From positions 310,001 to 374,000 of the forward strand of contig NZ_WOTG01000002.1 in NCBI RefSeq assembly GCF_011516925.1: DNA of 64,000 nt. The letters are read 5' to 3'. Below are positions 1 to 9,004 of the stretch, piece by piece (the first letter of the stretch is position 1; the number at the start of each line of letters is the position of its first letter). Source of the DNA: Acetobacter fabarum. Its GTDB lineage: Bacteria; Pseudomonadota; Alphaproteobacteria; Acetobacterales; Acetobacteraceae. The notes beneath the pieces were generated by a model. The model searched no databases and was not told the origin of the DNA. It worked only from the letters and a program-made list of their open reading frames with translations. The translations under genes were made by a program, and so were the position numbers.

Positions 1-606
1 AATAACCGCCACATCGGGGCGAACCATGCGGGCAAGGGGCAGGATCTCGCCGGGGTGGTTCATCCCGATTTCACTAATGCAGAAGGCTGCATCTCGTGGC
101 AGGCGGGCAAGGGTCAGGGGCACGCCCCAGTGGTTGTTATAGGAGGCCTCGGCCGCATGCGTCGGGCCATTGGCGCTCAGGCACAGGCGCAGCATTTCCT
201 TGGTGGTGGTTTTGCCCACGCTGCCGGTTACGGCCACGACCTTGCCGGTAAAACGCGCACGTGCGGCTTGGGCAAGCTGTTGCAGGCCCACCATTGTATC
301 GGCCACCACCAGCACACGCGGGTCGGCCAGCCCATCTGCCGCATGCACCATGGCGCAAGCGGCTCCCTTGTCCAGTGCAGCCTGAACATGGGCGTGGCCA
401 TCGCTGGTATCCCCCTTAAGGGCGATAAACAGATCACCGGCGGCAAGGGTGCGTGTGTCGATGGAAATGCCGGTTATGGCCTGCTCAGTCAGGTTTCTGG
501 CAGAGGCTTCAGGCTGTGTGCCTAGGGGGGCGGAAGGGGCTGCTGCGGGCAGAAAATGCCCACCCGTTGCCTGTTCCAGTTCCGTGCGGGTCCATAAGGA
601 GGTCAT
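1..606 (-). CDS. murF: UDP-N-acetylmuramoyl-tripeptide--D-alanyl-D-alanine ligase MurF (partial, C-terminus missing)
   Basis: Last cytoplasmic ligase of peptidoglycan precursor synthesis, adding D-Ala-D-Ala to UDP-MurNAc-tripeptide. I translated the minus strand from the ATG at 606 to the left edge, giving about 202 residues without a stop. The product shows a Mur N-terminal domain (ISIDTRTLAAGDLFIALKG), the ATP loop TGSVGKTTTKEM, the YNNHWGVPLTL segment and EIGMNHPGEI, all characteristic of MurF. The start codon overlaps the murE stop (ATGA), so the two are translationally coupled. The central and C-terminal domains lie outside the window. Confidence 0.96.
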   Translation of the reverse strand, partial: MTSLWTRTELEQATGGHFLPAAAPSAPLGTQPEASARNLTEQAITGISIDTRTLAAGDLFIALKGDTSDGHAHVQAALDKGAACAMVHAADGLADPRVLVVADTMVGLQQLAQAARARFTGKVVAVTGSVGKTTTKEMLRLCLSANGPTHAAEASYNNHWGVPLTLARLPRDAAFCISEIGMNHPGEILPLARMVRPDVAVI

Positions 607-2072
607 GGCTGCCCCACTACGGCGCGAATAACTGCGGCATCATCAAACGGCAGCACGGTTGTGCCTATAATCTGCCCCTGTTCATGGCCTTTACCTGCCA
701 CCACCAGCACATCCTTTGCTCCAAGCATGGACAGGGCCTCTGTTATGGCCTGCCTGCGATCCCCGATTTCCAGCGCATCGGGCGCGCCCGTGCGGACCTC
801 CGCACGGATTTGTGCGGGGTCTTCCGAGCGGGGGTTATCATCTGTGATTATGGCAATATCAGCGCCATGTGCAGCCGCCTGTGCCATAAGGGGGCGTTTG
901 CCCTTGTCGCGGTCTCCGCCTGCGCCAAAAACCACCACCAGTCGCCCCTGCGCATGTGGCCGCAGGGAGGAGAGCAGGCGGGCCAGTGCATCTGGCGTGT
1001 GGGCATAATCCACATAGGCACTGGCACCATTGGGTAATACGGCGGCCCGTTCCATGCGCCCGCGTACCCCGACCAGAGCGGGCAGCAGGTCCAGTGCTGC
1101 GGGCAAAGCGGCCTCGTCCTGCACAGCCAGAGTCAGAGCCAGCAGGGCGTTATCGACCTGAAAACGCCCGGGCAGAGGGAGCATGACAGTTTTAACCAGC
1201 CCGTTGCAGCTTATGCGCAGTTCCTGCCCGGCGGGAACGGCCTTGCAGTCCAGCAGGCGCAGGGTCGTGCCGTTGGTGCCGGTCAGGCGCAGGTGCAGGT
1301 TGCGGCTCTTGGCAATGCCGTGCAGTGCATCAAGCGTTGTGGCATCCATGTCCGCATTGGCGGCGGCAATGGCGCCTTGGGGGAGCAGGGTATCAAACAG
1401 CCGCAGCTTGGCCGTGCGGTAGGCGGCCATGGTGCCGTGGTAGTCCATGTGGTCACGGGTGAGGTTGGTAAATCCGGCGGCCTGAAGGTGCAGCCCATCC
1501 AGCCGCCCCTGCTCCAGCCCGTGGGATGATGCCTCCAGTGCTGCGTAATGCACCCCTGCGTGCTCCAGCGCGGCCAGCCCGTTGGCCAGTGCAACCGGGT
1601 CCGGTGTTGTCAGGGGGGGGAAGGTAACCCCCGTACCTTCGGCGCCGGTCAGCCCCAATGTGCCAATGCCCGCCGCCTTGTGGCCCTGTAATGCCCAGAT
1701 CTGGCGCAGGAAGTCGGTTGTGCTGGTTTTGCCGTTGGTGCCGGTTACGGCAACCAGATGTGCTGGTTGTGGGCCAGCCAGCATGGAAGCCCAAAGGGCC
1801 AGCACGTGGCGCGGGTCGGGGCAGGTGACAAATGGCCGCTCTGGCACACCCTGCGGCCAGAGCGTGCCGGTTGGGGCCAGAATGGCCGCCGCCCCCTGTT
1901 GCACGGCTGCTGCAATATAGGTGCGGCCATCCACCCGCGTGCCGGGGAGTGCGGCAAACACAACGCCTGGACCTGCCTGCCTGCTATCGGCCGTAATGGC
2001 GCTCACATGCGGGTCGGTGGTGGTCGCGCTCAGGTTAAGGGTGCGCAGCAGGGTGGAAAGGAGTGTGCTCAT
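603..2072 (-). CDS. murE: UDP-N-acetylmuramoyl-tripeptide synthetase (meso-DAP adding) MurE
   Basis: Cytoplasmic Mur ligase that adds the third stem-peptide residue to UDP-MurNAc-L-Ala-D-Glu. The 489 residues are a usual length for the family. The ATP loop GTNGKTST lies at about residues 111-118. DNPR at about 412-415 is the motif that selects meso-diaminopimelate rather than lysine, so the wall should be DAP-type, as expected for this group. The C-terminal segment VVAGKGHEQGQ is conserved. The ATG overlaps the ftsI stop by four bases and the stop overlaps murF in the same way, placing murE inside a tight dcw operon. Confidence 0.97.
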   Translation of the reverse strand: MSTLLSTLLRTLNLSATTTDPHVSAITADSRQAGPGVVFAALPGTRVDGRTYIAAAVQQGAAAILAPTGTLWPQGVPERPFVTCPDPRHVLALWASMLAGPQPAHLVAVTGTNGKTSTTDFLRQIWALQGHKAAGIGTLGLTGAEGTGVTFPPLTTPDPVALANGLAALEHAGVHYAALEASSHGLEQGRLDGLHLQAAGFTNLTRDHMDYHGTMAAYRTAKLRLFDTLLPQGAIAAANADMDATTLDALHGIAKSRNLHLRLTGTNGTTLRLLDCKAVPAGQELRISCNGLVKTVMLPLPGRFQVDNALLALTLAVQDEAALPAALDLLPALVGVRGRMERAAVLPNGASAYVDYAHTPDALARLLSSLRPHAQGRLVVVFGAGGDRDKGKRPLMAQAAAHGADIAIITDDNPRSEDPAQIRAEVRTGAPDALEIGDRRQAITEALSMLGAKDVLVVAGKGHEQGQIIGTTVLPFDDAAVIRAVVGQP

Positions 2073-4117
2073 TCGTCCATGTTCTCCCCTGCTGTTTTTT
2101 TGCGGATTGCCAGAGTATGTGCCGCCGTGGTGCGTGCCAGTTTTTCTGCCTGCCGGGTGGCGCGGTGTTCGGCCTCAAGCTTGCGGGGGTCTCCGGGGTC
2201 GTTCCCCGGGCCGAGCGGGCGAACCCCCCGTGGCACCGCCGGGTGCATGGGTATGGCCAACTGGGCATCAATCTGGGCCGCGTGCTCCACATCGGGGAAA
2301 ATCTGCAACATGGGGCCAATGCGTGAGATCACGCGCGAGACTGTGGGGGCCGCGTTCCAGCCTGCTGTTGTCCAGCCGTGGGTCTGGGGGGTGGGCTGTG
2401 GGCTGTCCAGCATGACGTACACGGCGTAGCGCGGCGCATTCATGGGGAAAATACTGGTAAAGGCAGAAATATTGACGTGTTTGAGGTAGCCGCCATGCGG
2501 GCCGATTTTTTCTGCCGTGCCGGTTTTTCCGCCTACAAAATACCCGGGGGATTCAGCCGTTCGGCCCGTGCCCTGCGTCACGTCCAGCCGGAGCAGCCTG
2601 CGCAGCAGCGCCGAATTGCTTTCGGAAAGAACGCGCACGCCCTGCGGAATAACCGGGGCTTCGGGCATGGGGGCACCGGTGCCTGTTGGCAGGGTGGGTA
2701 ATGTCTGCCGCAGGGCTGCACTTTGCACACCCTGCTCGAACTCCTCTGCGGGGGAGGCGTCTGGCGCGGGTGGGTCGGGGTCTTCTTGGTCCAGCAGGGT
2801 GGGTGTGACCAGAATGCCACCGTTAACCGTGGCCGCCGTGCCGCGTACAATAGCCAGTGGTGGTTCGGCCACACCGTGACCAAACCCTACGGTCATGGTT
2901 GTGGCAAGGCCCCACTGGCGGGGTACCAGCGGGCGGGCGGCTTCGGGCAGTTCCACCGGCACAGGGGCAAAAAAGCCCATGCCGCGCAGCCACTCGGCCT
3001 GCCGCTTGCCGCCCACATCCAGCGCGATATGTGCTGCCGCAGGGTTGGAGGAATAGGCCATGACCTCGGGCAGGGATAACCATGGAGCAAAATGGTCGTT
3101 CTTCATGTCCCGGATGGTAAAACGCCCGATTTTGAGCGGAACGGAAGAAAAACTGTCCCATATATGGATGGTGCCAGTCTCCAGCCCCATGGCGGTGGTT
3201 TGCAGCTTGAAGGTGGAGCCCGGCTCATACAGCCCGGTTACAGCGCGGTTGAACCGCTCATCGTTTGTGGCGTGGGAAAACTCGTTGGCATCATAATCGG
3301 GCAGGCTGACCATGGCGATAATTTCGCCCGTGCGCACGTCCATGACAATGCCGCATGCGCCAATGGCCTGGAATGTATCCTTGGCAGCAGCGACCTCTTC
3401 ACGCACGGCGGACTGCACACGAATATCCAGTGAAAGCCGCAGGGGCTTGCGGTCCACCAGCAGGCGTTTGTTAAAAAAGCGCTCCACGCCGGCAATGCCG
3501 TTATCATCAATATCCACGGCCCCCATAATCTGGGCGGCCATGTGGCCCAGCGGGTAGTGCCGCTGTTCCCCCGGCTCAAAATAAATGCCGGGAATACCCA
3601 GATTGTTAATGGCCAGTTCCTGCTGGGGCGTAATGTTGCGTGCGATGTACACAAACTGCTTGTGCCGGGCCAGACGCTCGGCGGTTTCAGGCTCGTTCAG
3701 GTCATGCAGGACGGATTTGAGCTTGTGGGCAACATCAACCGGGTCGATCAGCTCCTGCGGGTTGGCGTAAACCTGCGCCACCGGCAGGGAAAGGGCGAGT
3801 GTCTGCCCGTTACGGTCCACAATGGAGGCCCGGTGGACCTGCGGCAGAACGTAATCCCCCGCCAGACTGCCCTTTGGGTCAATTTTGGGTATTTTTGGCA
3901 CCTGTGGTGCAATCTGGCGCTGCTCGGGCACCATGGGGTGCAGCACTGTGGCAATTGTCAGCTTGATGGCAACGCAGGCAAATAGCGCGCAAAACCCGGC
4001 GGACACACACAGCAGCCGCACATGCATTGTTTCCCTGTGCGCGCGGGCGCGCAGGTCATCCCCCGTTACACCAATTGTGCGTGTTGTTTCGGAATCATGG
4101 CGTGGGGGGCCGACCAT
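2069..4117 (-). CDS. ftsI: Peptidoglycan D,D-transpeptidase FtsI (PBP3)
   Basis: Septal class B penicillin-binding protein. There is one N-terminal membrane anchor (about residues 33-57), a dimerisation region beginning around RASIVDRNGQ, and a transpeptidase domain with the SxxK motif STFK (nucleophile S301), SSN at 356-358 and KTGT from 531. At 682 residues it is longer than many FtsI proteins. The excess comes from a Pro/Ala/Glu-rich stretch at about 443-495, between the SSN and KTG motifs, and a charged tail after the catalytic domain. It begins 31 bases after ftsL and overlaps murE by four bases. Identity is firm; the role of the inserted stretch is unknown. Confidence 0.95.
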   Translation of the reverse strand: MVGPPRHDSETTRTIGVTGDDLRARAHRETMHVRLLCVSAGFCALFACVAIKLTIATVLHPMVPEQRQIAPQVPKIPKIDPKGSLAGDYVLPQVHRASIVDRNGQTLALSLPVAQVYANPQELIDPVDVAHKLKSVLHDLNEPETAERLARHKQFVYIARNITPQQELAINNLGIPGIYFEPGEQRHYPLGHMAAQIMGAVDIDDNGIAGVERFFNKRLLVDRKPLRLSLDIRVQSAVREEVAAAKDTFQAIGACGIVMDVRTGEIIAMVSLPDYDANEFSHATNDERFNRAVTGLYEPGSTFKLQTTAMGLETGTIHIWDSFSSVPLKIGRFTIRDMKNDHFAPWLSLPEVMAYSSNPAAAHIALDVGGKRQAEWLRGMGFFAPVPVELPEAARPLVPRQWGLATTMTVGFGHGVAEPPLAIVRGTAATVNGGILVTPTLLDQEDPDPPAPDASPAEEFEQGVQSAALRQTLPTLPTGTGAPMPEAPVIPQGVRVLSESNSALLRRLLRLDVTQGTGRTAESPGYFVGGKTGTAEKIGPHGGYLKHVNISAFTSIFPMNAPRYAVYVMLDSPQPTPQTHGWTTAGWNAAPTVSRVISRIGPMLQIFPDVEHAAQIDAQLAIPMHPAVPRGVRPLGPGNDPGDPRKLEAEHRATRQAEKLARTTAAHTLAIRKKTAGENMDE

Positions 4118-4148
4118 ATCGTATCAGAAGGACTTTCAGCCAAAACAA

Positions 4149-5126
4149 TCAGTTGGTTACGGGAACAGGGGCGGGCAGGGCGTCGCTACCGCGACTCAGC
4201 AGGGACCCGTTCGTATAACCGGAAGTTGCGCGGGCTTCCATATACCCCTCTGCTACGGGTGTTCTATGTGCGCGAACAGGGTGCCAGCTTGCTGCGGCCA
4301 CCGGCAGGGGGTGGCGCACAGGCGTTATGTCATCACTGTTCTGGGCAAGGCGGCGTGGGGCCATGGCCTCCGCCCGGCTGGCAGCAGCCAGCGTTGCACG
4401 CCGGGAGGCTGAGGTATCCGCATCATCCGCGCTGGCTGTTGCAAGGTTCTGGTGCAGGCTGGGGCGGGGGGCATCAGCCACCTGCACGGGCTGGTGGCGG
4501 GGTGTCACCGCTACGCGGGCAATGGGGGCATCATGCTGCGCAACCGGCGGCGGCAGTGCTGCGGGTGCAACCAGAACATGCGGTGCCTGTGCCGGGCTTT
4601 CCATGGCAACAGTTACCGGGTGTGGGCGCACAGCGCGCACAGGCAGCGGACGCGGGGGCGTGGGGGCTGCATCGGCTACAGCCAGAGTGTGTTCACGCTC
4701 GGGCTGCGGCGGGGGCAGATGCGCCGTGGTGCTGCTGGCAACCGCCACGGGGGCTGCGGGCTGGGCTGCGGTTTTGCTGCCCTGTGCAACCTGTGCGGGT
4801 GCGCTGGCCTGCGTTACGGCCACGGGTTCGTGGACCACATTGGGCAGGTGCTGCACAAGGTCTGCCATCCGCACGAACTGGGCCGGGTCCATGGACTGGA
4901 GGTAAGCCGCGTGTTTGACAACAAGAGCCGCCAGTCGCTCCGGCTGGTTTTCCAGCGCCCATTCCGTGCGGAGCATGGCGGTCTGCCCGCGCACGTGTTC
5001 GGTTTCGCTGACAATGGCGGAAATCTGCTGGTCCAGCAGGGTTGTCTGGTGCTTCTTTGTATAAAGGAAGAACCCCGATGCAATCGCCAGAACAGCGCAG
5101 CAGCATGTAAATGGGCGGGGGATCAT
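4149..5126 (-). CDS. ftsL: FtsL-type division protein with a long Ala/Pro/Val-rich C-terminal extension
   Basis: Position between rsmH and ftsI identifies this as the FtsL slot of the dcw cluster. The first 100 residues fit: a membrane segment at about 5-22, then a heptad-like region ending in [17 protein letters not shown], a segment conserved in alphaproteobacterial FtsL. FtsL acts in the FtsQLB divisome complex at mid-cell. The protein is 325 residues whereas the family is usually near 100-130. The remaining roughly 220 residues are low-complexity, rich in Ala, Pro, Val, His and Arg, and predicted periplasmic. The ATG overlaps the rsmH stop (ATGA). No frameshift signal separates the two parts, so the extension appears to be genuine coding sequence. 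Confidence 0.82.
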   Translation of the reverse strand: MIPRPFTCCCAVLAIASGFFLYTKKHQTTLLDQQISAIVSETEHVRGQTAMLRTEWALENQPERLAALVVKHAAYLQSMDPAQFVRMADLVQHLPNVVHEPVAVTQASAPAQVAQGSKTAAQPAAPVAVASSTTAHLPPPQPEREHTLAVADAAPTPPRPLPVRAVRPHPVTVAMESPAQAPHVLVAPAALPPPVAQHDAPIARVAVTPRHQPVQVADAPRPSLHQNLATASADDADTSASRRATLAAASRAEAMAPRRLAQNSDDITPVRHPLPVAAASWHPVRAHRTPVAEGYMEARATSGYTNGSLLSRGSDALPAPVPVTN

Positions 5127-6142
5127 GCACTCAATCCTTTAGTCAAAGAAGCGGATGGAGAAGGACGTTTCATCATGGCGCGCAGGCGTGCGCTGCGGGC
5201 ACGGGGGTTGGCCCGGCATTCGGCATCGCTTGGGCGAATGGCCTTGCTGGTCAGGCCCACAAAAGCAGCCGGGGCCGCCGGGGCAAGCGATGCACGCGGG
5301 TCATGGCGGGAAAAGCTGACATCCTTGCCCAGAGCGCGCTGCATGGCGCGCTTGACCAGACGATCTTCCAGCGAGTGGAAAGAGACAACAACAAGCCGTC
5401 CGCCGTCATTTAACAGGGTCAGGGCCTGTTCCAGACCACGTTCGATTTCGCCCAGTTCATCATTCACGGCAATCCGCAGGCCCTGAAAGCTGCGGGTTGC
5501 GGAGTCAATGCCCGAGCGGTCCTGCGGCACCACGCTCCGGATGACCTCTGCCAGTTGCAATGTGGTGTGGAGCGGGGTTTCTGCCCGCGCGGCCACAACG
5601 GCGCGGGCTACGCGGCGGGCGTGGCGTTCTTCCCCATAAAAATGGAAAATATCGGCCAGTTCCGCCTCTGGGGCAGTGTTGATGATGTCGGCTGCACTGC
5701 GGCCCTGTCTGGCCATGCGCATGTCCAGCGGCCCGTCAAACCGGAAGGAGAAGCCACGCTCGGCCTCATCAATCTGGAAGGAGGACACGCCAAGGTCCAT
5801 GACAATGCCATCAAAACGGGGGGCATGGGCCTGCTCCGCCAGTTCGGCCATGTGGCCAAAACTGCCTGCCAGCATATGCAGGCGTGAGCGGCCTTCCACT
5901 TTTTCCATTTCGGCGCACAGCACCTGCCCACGGGCTATGGCGTCCGGGTCGCGGTCTATGGCCCACACGTTGCATTCCGCCGTGTTTAAAATGGCGCAGC
6001 TATAGCTGCCCCCGCCAAAGGTGCAGTCCAGAATGGCCTCACCACGGGTGGGAGCCAGATAATGCAGCACCTCATCAAGCATGACGGGCACATGTCCGCT
6101 GCTGGGGGGCTTGATGGCGGAGGGAAGTGGGAGCGCGTTCAT
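5123..6142 (-). CDS. rsmH: 16S rRNA (cytosine(1402)-N(4))-methyltransferase RsmH (MraW)
   Basis: SAM-dependent methyltransferase acting on the decoding centre of 16S rRNA. The N-terminus [13 protein letters not shown] and the SAM loop [10 protein letters not shown] are family signatures, followed by [11 protein letters not shown] and, near the C-terminus, [14 protein letters not shown]. Its 339 residues are a typical length. It starts three bases after the mraZ stop and overlaps ftsL by four, so mraZ-rsmH-ftsL are co-transcribed. It carries the usual family signatures. Confidence 0.97.
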   Translation of the reverse strand: MNALPLPSAIKPPSSGHVPVMLDEVLHYLAPTRGEAILDCTFGGGSYSCAILNTAECNVWAIDRDPDAIARGQVLCAEMEKVEGRSRLHMLAGSFGHMAELAEQAHAPRFDGIVMDLGVSSFQIDEAERGFSFRFDGPLDMRMARQGRSAADIINTAPEAELADIFHFYGEERHARRVARAVVAARAETPLHTTLQLAEVIRSVVPQDRSGIDSATRSFQGLRIAVNDELGEIERGLEQALTLLNDGGRLVVVSFHSLEDRLVKRAMQRALGKDVSFSRHDPRASLAPAAPAAFVGLTSKAIRPSDAECRANPRARSARLRAMMKRPSPSASLTKGLSA

Positions 6143-6145
6143 GGC

Positions 6146-6625
6146 CTAGTCTTCCCTCTGGCTGGTCTGCGATGCCGCGGGAATGGTGACACGGCGGGAC
6201 TTCTGGCGTGCTTCGGCCCGGCGCAGGCGCGCAGCCTCGGGTTCCCAGATCTGAAAGATGCGGCCAACCCCCATGAATGCGGCGGTAGAGACATCATGCA
6301 ACCCGGCATGTTCGCGCAGGAAGTCGGGTAGCATCAGGCGGCCTTCACGGTCAGGGTCCATGGGGTAGGCATCGGCGTAAATGGCGGCGGCAAGGTCGTC
6401 ATGCTCGTCAGAGAACATGTCCAGCCGGTCCAGTGGCTCGGTCAGGCGGGCAAAGGCCACGGCTGGCCATGCCTCAATGCAGGGCAGCGTATGGGAGGGG
6501 CGGAGAATCACCAGCGCATCGCCTTCCTTTTGCTGTGACTTGAGAACGGAGCGGAACCCAGCAGGAATCGAGACGCGTCCTTTTGCGTCGAATCGATTTT
6601 CATGCGTGCCGAGGAACACACTCAC
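6146..6625 (-). CDS. mraZ: Transcriptional regulator / division protein MraZ
   Basis: DNA-binding AbrB-fold protein that heads the dcw cluster and, in other bacteria, represses its own operon. I chose the GTG at 6625, which gives a product starting (V/M)SVFLGTHENRFDAKGR, the usual N-terminus, and 159 residues. An upstream in-frame ATG at 6742 would add about 39 residues made partly from the TGGGA repeats and resembling no MraZ, so it is rejected. An AAAGGA stretch lies about 12 bases before the GTG. Two SpoVT-AbrB-like halves are visible: FDAKGRVSIPAGFR and DREGRLMLPDFLR. The C-terminus is a basic tail. Confidence 0.93.
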   Translation of the reverse strand: MSVFLGTHENRFDAKGRVSIPAGFRSVLKSQQKEGDALVILRPSHTLPCIEAWPAVAFARLTEPLDRLDMFSDEHDDLAAAIYADAYPMDPDREGRLMLPDFLREHAGLHDVSTAAFMGVGRIFQIWEPEAARLRRAEARQKSRRVTIPAASQTSQRED

Positions 6626-6712
6626 GAAGTTCAGAAGTCCTTTTGAGCCAATGGTTTCTGTTCCTGGGAGGGGCGGGGAACATGGGACCGCAACCACTTT
6701 TATGGTCTGCCG

Positions 6713-6737
6713 TGGGATAGCATGGGATAGCATGGGA
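6713..6737. promoter_or_regulatory. Three TGGGA boxes at 10-bp spacing (candidate MraZ operator)
   Basis: TGGGA occurs at 6713-6717, 6723-6727 and 6733-6737, giving three direct repeats with exactly five bases between boxes. This is the box and spacing reported for MraZ at the E. coli mra promoter (TGGGN repeats separated by five). Here the boxes read TGGGA on the strand opposite to mraZ. They lie about 90-110 bases upstream of the GTG chosen for mraZ. I see no confident -35/-10 pair in the AT-rich stretch 6740-6870, so the exact promoter geometry is unknown. Confidence 0.7.
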
Positions 6738-6948
6738 CGCAAATTAAAAGCGAAGAAAAAACAGCAGAAAACAGCCGTTTATAAAGTATTCATACTTTGT
6801 TGGAGAGTCGCATGAATGTATTGATCGCGTAGAATCGAACTTGGGAAAGACATTATTTGTTCATGTTATGTTCTTTTGCAGTAAAAAGGGCATGCAAAAG
6901 CCCATGCGTGCCCAGCTTCATGCGCGGAAAAAAAGAGGGGCAAAAAAT

Positions 6949-7359
<411 letters not shown>

Positions 7360-7454
7360 CCGCGCACCCTGCGTTGGCGGCTGGCGCAGGTCAAGGGCTT
7401 TGTGTTGGAAAAGCGCTCTTGGCAGGAGCGGGCAAGAGCGCACATCATGCACAT

Positions 7455-8519
7455 ATGTCTGATTTTATGGTCCCCACCTCCGTTTCAACCCCACTCCGGC
7501 CCAACCTGCCCTCTCGCGTGCTGCTTGGGCTGATCCGCTGGCAGGAGCGCCGTAAAAAACGCTTACCCAAAAAAGGGGCAGGGCAGGGCAACACTGCGCA
7601 GGGTCAGGGCGGGGCACAGGTACAGGCACAGCCTGCGGCGGCACTGCCAGAGCAGCAGCATTTTCTAAAAATACTGCGCAAGGCAATGGATACGCCCTCT
7701 TTTCCCCAGCGTCTGTCCGCCCTGCCGCTGCGCAGGGTGGTGCGTGTGCAGGTGCCGGGGGCAACGGGGCCATTGGCGGCACGGCTTTACATTCCGCATG
7801 GGCGGGTACGTGGGGCAGTGCTGTACCTGCATGGGGGTGGGTTTGTGCATTGCGGCCTTAACTCCCACCACGGCATATGCTGCCGCCTTGCGCGGGCATC
7901 GGGTGCGGCGGTGCTGCTGCCCGATTACGCACTGGCGCCCGAAAACCCTTTTCCCGCAGCGGTGGAGGATTCCCGTGCGGCACTGGTCTGGCTGGCGGGG
8001 GCCTCCGCCCGGCACTGGCGCGGGCAGGTGGCGGTTGCGGGGGATAGCGCAGGGGGGAACATTGCCGCCGTACTGGCGCAGAACGGCCGGGCAGGCCTGT
8101 GCCCTAACCCGGCCCTGCAACTGCTGTATTACCCATCACTTTACGGGCGTAATAACCTACCGTCGCAGTCTACATACGAGGAAGGGTATTTTCTCTCCCG
8201 CCGCTCCATGGAGTGGTATGCTGCCCAATACATCCAGCGGGAGGAGGACTGGACACACCCGCACTTTGTGCCCGGCCACACGGCTGATCTGGGCGGGCTG
8301 GCCCCGGCCGTTATTGTTACGGCAGCATGTGACCCCATGCGGGATGAAGGGCAGGCCTATGCCTCAGCCCTCAAACGGGCCGGGGTGCCGGTGCTGTACC
8401 GCTGCTACCCCGGAACCCTGCATGCGTTCCTTAATTTTTACGCGCTTATGCCCCATGGCAAGGCAGCACTCCGCCTTGGGGGGCGCGCCTTACGCAAGGC
8501 TTTTGCGGCCAGCGCGTAA
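7455..8519 (+). CDS. Alpha/beta hydrolase, hormone-sensitive-lipase (HSL) type esterase
   Basis: Carboxylesterase-like hydrolase of the HSL family. With the ATG at 7455 it has 354 residues. The oxyanion-hole motif HGGGF is at 126-130, the nucleophile elbow GDSAGG has Ser198, the acid is probably D293 (ACDPMRDEG) and the catalytic histidine H323 (TLHAF). An earlier in-frame ATG at 7374 would begin 15 bases from the 5' end of the divergently transcribed RNase P gene and adds residues unlike the family, so I prefer 7455. The stretch at about 38-65 is Gln/Ala/Gly-rich linker. No signal peptide is visible, so it is probably cytoplasmic. The natural ester substrate cannot be read from sequence. Confidence 0.88.
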   Translation: MSDFMVPTSVSTPLRPNLPSRVLLGLIRWQERRKKRLPKKGAGQGNTAQGQGGAQVQAQPAAALPEQQHFLKILRKAMDTPSFPQRLSALPLRRVVRVQVPGATGPLAARLYIPHGRVRGAVLYLHGGGFVHCGLNSHHGICCRLARASGAAVLLPDYALAPENPFPAAVEDSRAALVWLAGASARHWRGQVAVAGDSAGGNIAAVLAQNGRAGLCPNPALQLLYYPSLYGRNNLPSQSTYEEGYFLSRRSMEWYAAQYIQREEDWTHPHFVPGHTADLGGLAPAVIVTAACDPMRDEGQAYASALKRAGVPVLYRCYPGTLHAFLNFYALMPHGKAALRLGGRALRKAFAASA

Positions 8520-8551
8520 GGCGCGGTGCAGGGGCGCAGGGAGCGCTCTGC

Positions 8552-9004
8552 TCAGGGAATAGGGTGGAACTGGCCGGGGGAGCCTTGGTCGGAGAGGACA
8601 ATCCGGTTCATGCGGTCCACTTTGAGTGTGAACAGCTTGGGCAGTTCACCCTTGGGGGCTGGGCATGTGCCGGTGCTTTTTTCCATCACGTCAATGCGTG
8701 ATGCGGTGGGCTGGTCGTTCCCGTTGACAACAAACAGCAGGCAGTCTGGCCTGTCATGCGTCATGCCGTTCTGGGTGACCTTGAGCCGCAGGTGCTGGAC
8801 CAGAGCCGTATCATCGTACCAGCTCTGGGCCGAAAACGTGTACCGGTCCACCAGGCGTTCCAGTATGCCGCTTTTGGCCAGAACGATCATGAGCAGCGTA
8901 AGCGGCAGCACCAGTGCCAGCCTGCGCAGGACATGCTGGCGCAGCGTCCGCTGGGCAAAGGGGCCACGTTTGGATTTGGGGGTAGGTGTGTTGGTGTCTG
9001 TCAT
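8552..9004 (-). CDS. Hypothetical membrane-anchored protein downstream of zwf
   Basis: I do not recognise this 150-residue protein. The ATG at 9004 overlaps the zwf stop (ATGA), which argues for translational coupling and against a longer reading frame that would run into zwf. The N-terminus (MTDTNTPTPKSKRG) is basic, followed by one membrane segment at about 29-45 (LALVLPLTLLMIVL) and a presumably periplasmic domain of about 100 residues with two cysteines (DCLLFVV and TGTC), possibly a disulfide pair. It ends in a short Pro-rich tail. Co-expression with glucose-6-phosphate dehydrogenase is likely, but no function can be inferred. Confidence 0.75.
   Translation of the reverse strand: MTDTNTPTPKSKRGPFAQRTLRQHVLRRLALVLPLTLLMIVLAKSGILERLVDRYTFSAQSWYDDTALVQHLRLKVTQNGMTHDRPDCLLFVVNGNDQPTASRIDVMEKSTGTCPAPKGELPKLFTLKVDRMNRIVLSDQGSPGQFHPIP

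Noticed and set aside
6626-6742. Longer mraZ start at the ATG 6742
   Set aside because: The added residues are encoded by the TGGGA repeat region and do not resemble any MraZ N-terminus.
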